NCBI GenBank assembly: GCA_015486655.1
Contig: WFRF01000198.1
Span: forward strand, 1-5,427
Source of the DNA: Caldifarciminota bacterium
GTDB lineage: Bacteria > Hydrothermota > 32-111 > QNBC01
Direction of reading: 5' to 3'
Length of the DNA: 5,427 nt
Shown piece after piece: positions 5,096-5,427 of this stretch (positions are counted from its first letter, which is position 1; every line of letters begins with the position of its first letter). The notes under the pieces were generated by a model. That model did no database searches, was not told the origin of the DNA, and saw only the letters and a list, made by a program, of their open reading frames with translations. Made by a program: the position numbers and the translations under genes.

Positions 5096-5427
5096 CTATC
5101 CTTCTCCCTTTTCAATCTGATTTTTAAAATAGGCATACAAGGCATCGTAAAGATAATATTCCTTTTCCAATGTTTCGTAATCATCCTTGCACATCAGAGT
5201 ATATCCTCTGCCGAATACATCCAATGCAATAGATAGAGGTGACGGATTTTCCGTGTGCACATCAGCCTGTCTTACGATTAATTGTACTTTTTTTAGTGCG
5301 GGGTCCTGCAAATTATACTTATCCATAAAAGCATCAAATGAACACCTGTCTCCGTGATGCCCCAATTCCACCCCTTTCATATCAAAAGGAGTTCCTTCTT
5401 TGATTGTTGATGGATCGGTATCCCTCG
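5096..5427 (-). CDS. ChrB-type chromate-resistance domain protein, 5' end cut by window edge
   Basis: The reading frame is open to the window edge and gives 109 C-terminal residues beginning RDTDPSTIKEGTPFDMKGVE. An internal ATG at 5380 is not the start, because the family pattern continues upstream of it (EGTPFDMKGVELGHHGDR). Recognisable motifs are ELGHHGDRCSFDAFM, LQDPALKKVQLIVRQADVH, and the ending YETLEKEYYLYDALYAY. I recognise these as the C-terminal ChrB domain, annotated in databases as chromate resistance exported protein. Roughly the first 40-50 residues of that domain, with the usual 'ATPWLIRRFIDP'-type segment, should lie outside the window. ChrB is linked to chromate sensing or resistance beside ChrA, but single-domain relatives are common and mostly uncharacterised, so a chromate role here is unproven. 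No export signal can be judged. The protein ends 119 bases before tldD and probably belongs to another transcript. Confidence 0.85.
   Translation of the reverse strand, partial: RDTDPSTIKEGTPFDMKGVELGHHGDRCSFDAFMDKYNLQDPALKKVQLIVRQADVHTENPSPLSIALDVFGRGYTLMCKDDYETLEKEYYLYDALYAYFKNQIEKGEG

Overview
This window comes from an AT-rich bacterial chromosome, and every gene I can support reads on the minus strand. Phylum cannot be fixed from the sequence. A lipoprotein-type signal peptide, strong Shine-Dalgarno sites and sigma70-like promoters say bacterium. The lipoprotein and a second exported protein would suit a diderm or spirochaete-like lineage, but that is only a guess. There are no rRNA, tRNA, CRISPR, integrase or transposase genes.

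Layout, read from right to left in the direction of transcription. (1) 5096-5427: the C-terminal 109 codons of a ChrB-type chromate-resistance domain protein, cut by the window edge. (2) 4977-5095: a short spacer with an AT-rich hairpin and a promoter whose predicted start lies almost on the next start codon. (3) 3618-4976 and 2381-3616: a tldD-pmbA (tldE) pair separated by one base. TldD keeps the HExxxH zinc motif and the C-terminal Cys; its partner lacks both. (4) 1755-2380: a 626-base gene-free island full of repeats: a 47-base near-perfect palindrome, three same-orientation copies of a GGGGAATTTA-type motif, two hairpin-bearing repeat units, and four degenerate arrays of a roughly seven-base unit in both orientations. 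(5) 471-1754: a 427-residue predicted lipoprotein with a metzincin-like zinc protease motif and Met-turn, behind its own promoter and a near-consensus ribosome binding site. (6) 1-456: a second exported protein of unknown function, 14 bases downstream and cut by the left edge.

Functionally there are three units. TldD and PmbA/TldE form a cytoplasmic heterodimeric metallopeptidase in characterised bacteria. The lipoprotein and the following exported protein look like a surface or periplasmic operon. The ChrB-domain protein ends a unit that lies mostly outside the window. I found no RiPP precursor or toxin-antitoxin gene that would name a TldD/TldE substrate here. The most unusual material is the repeat island and the lipoprotein metalloprotease with a Glu where the third zinc ligand is normally His or Asp.
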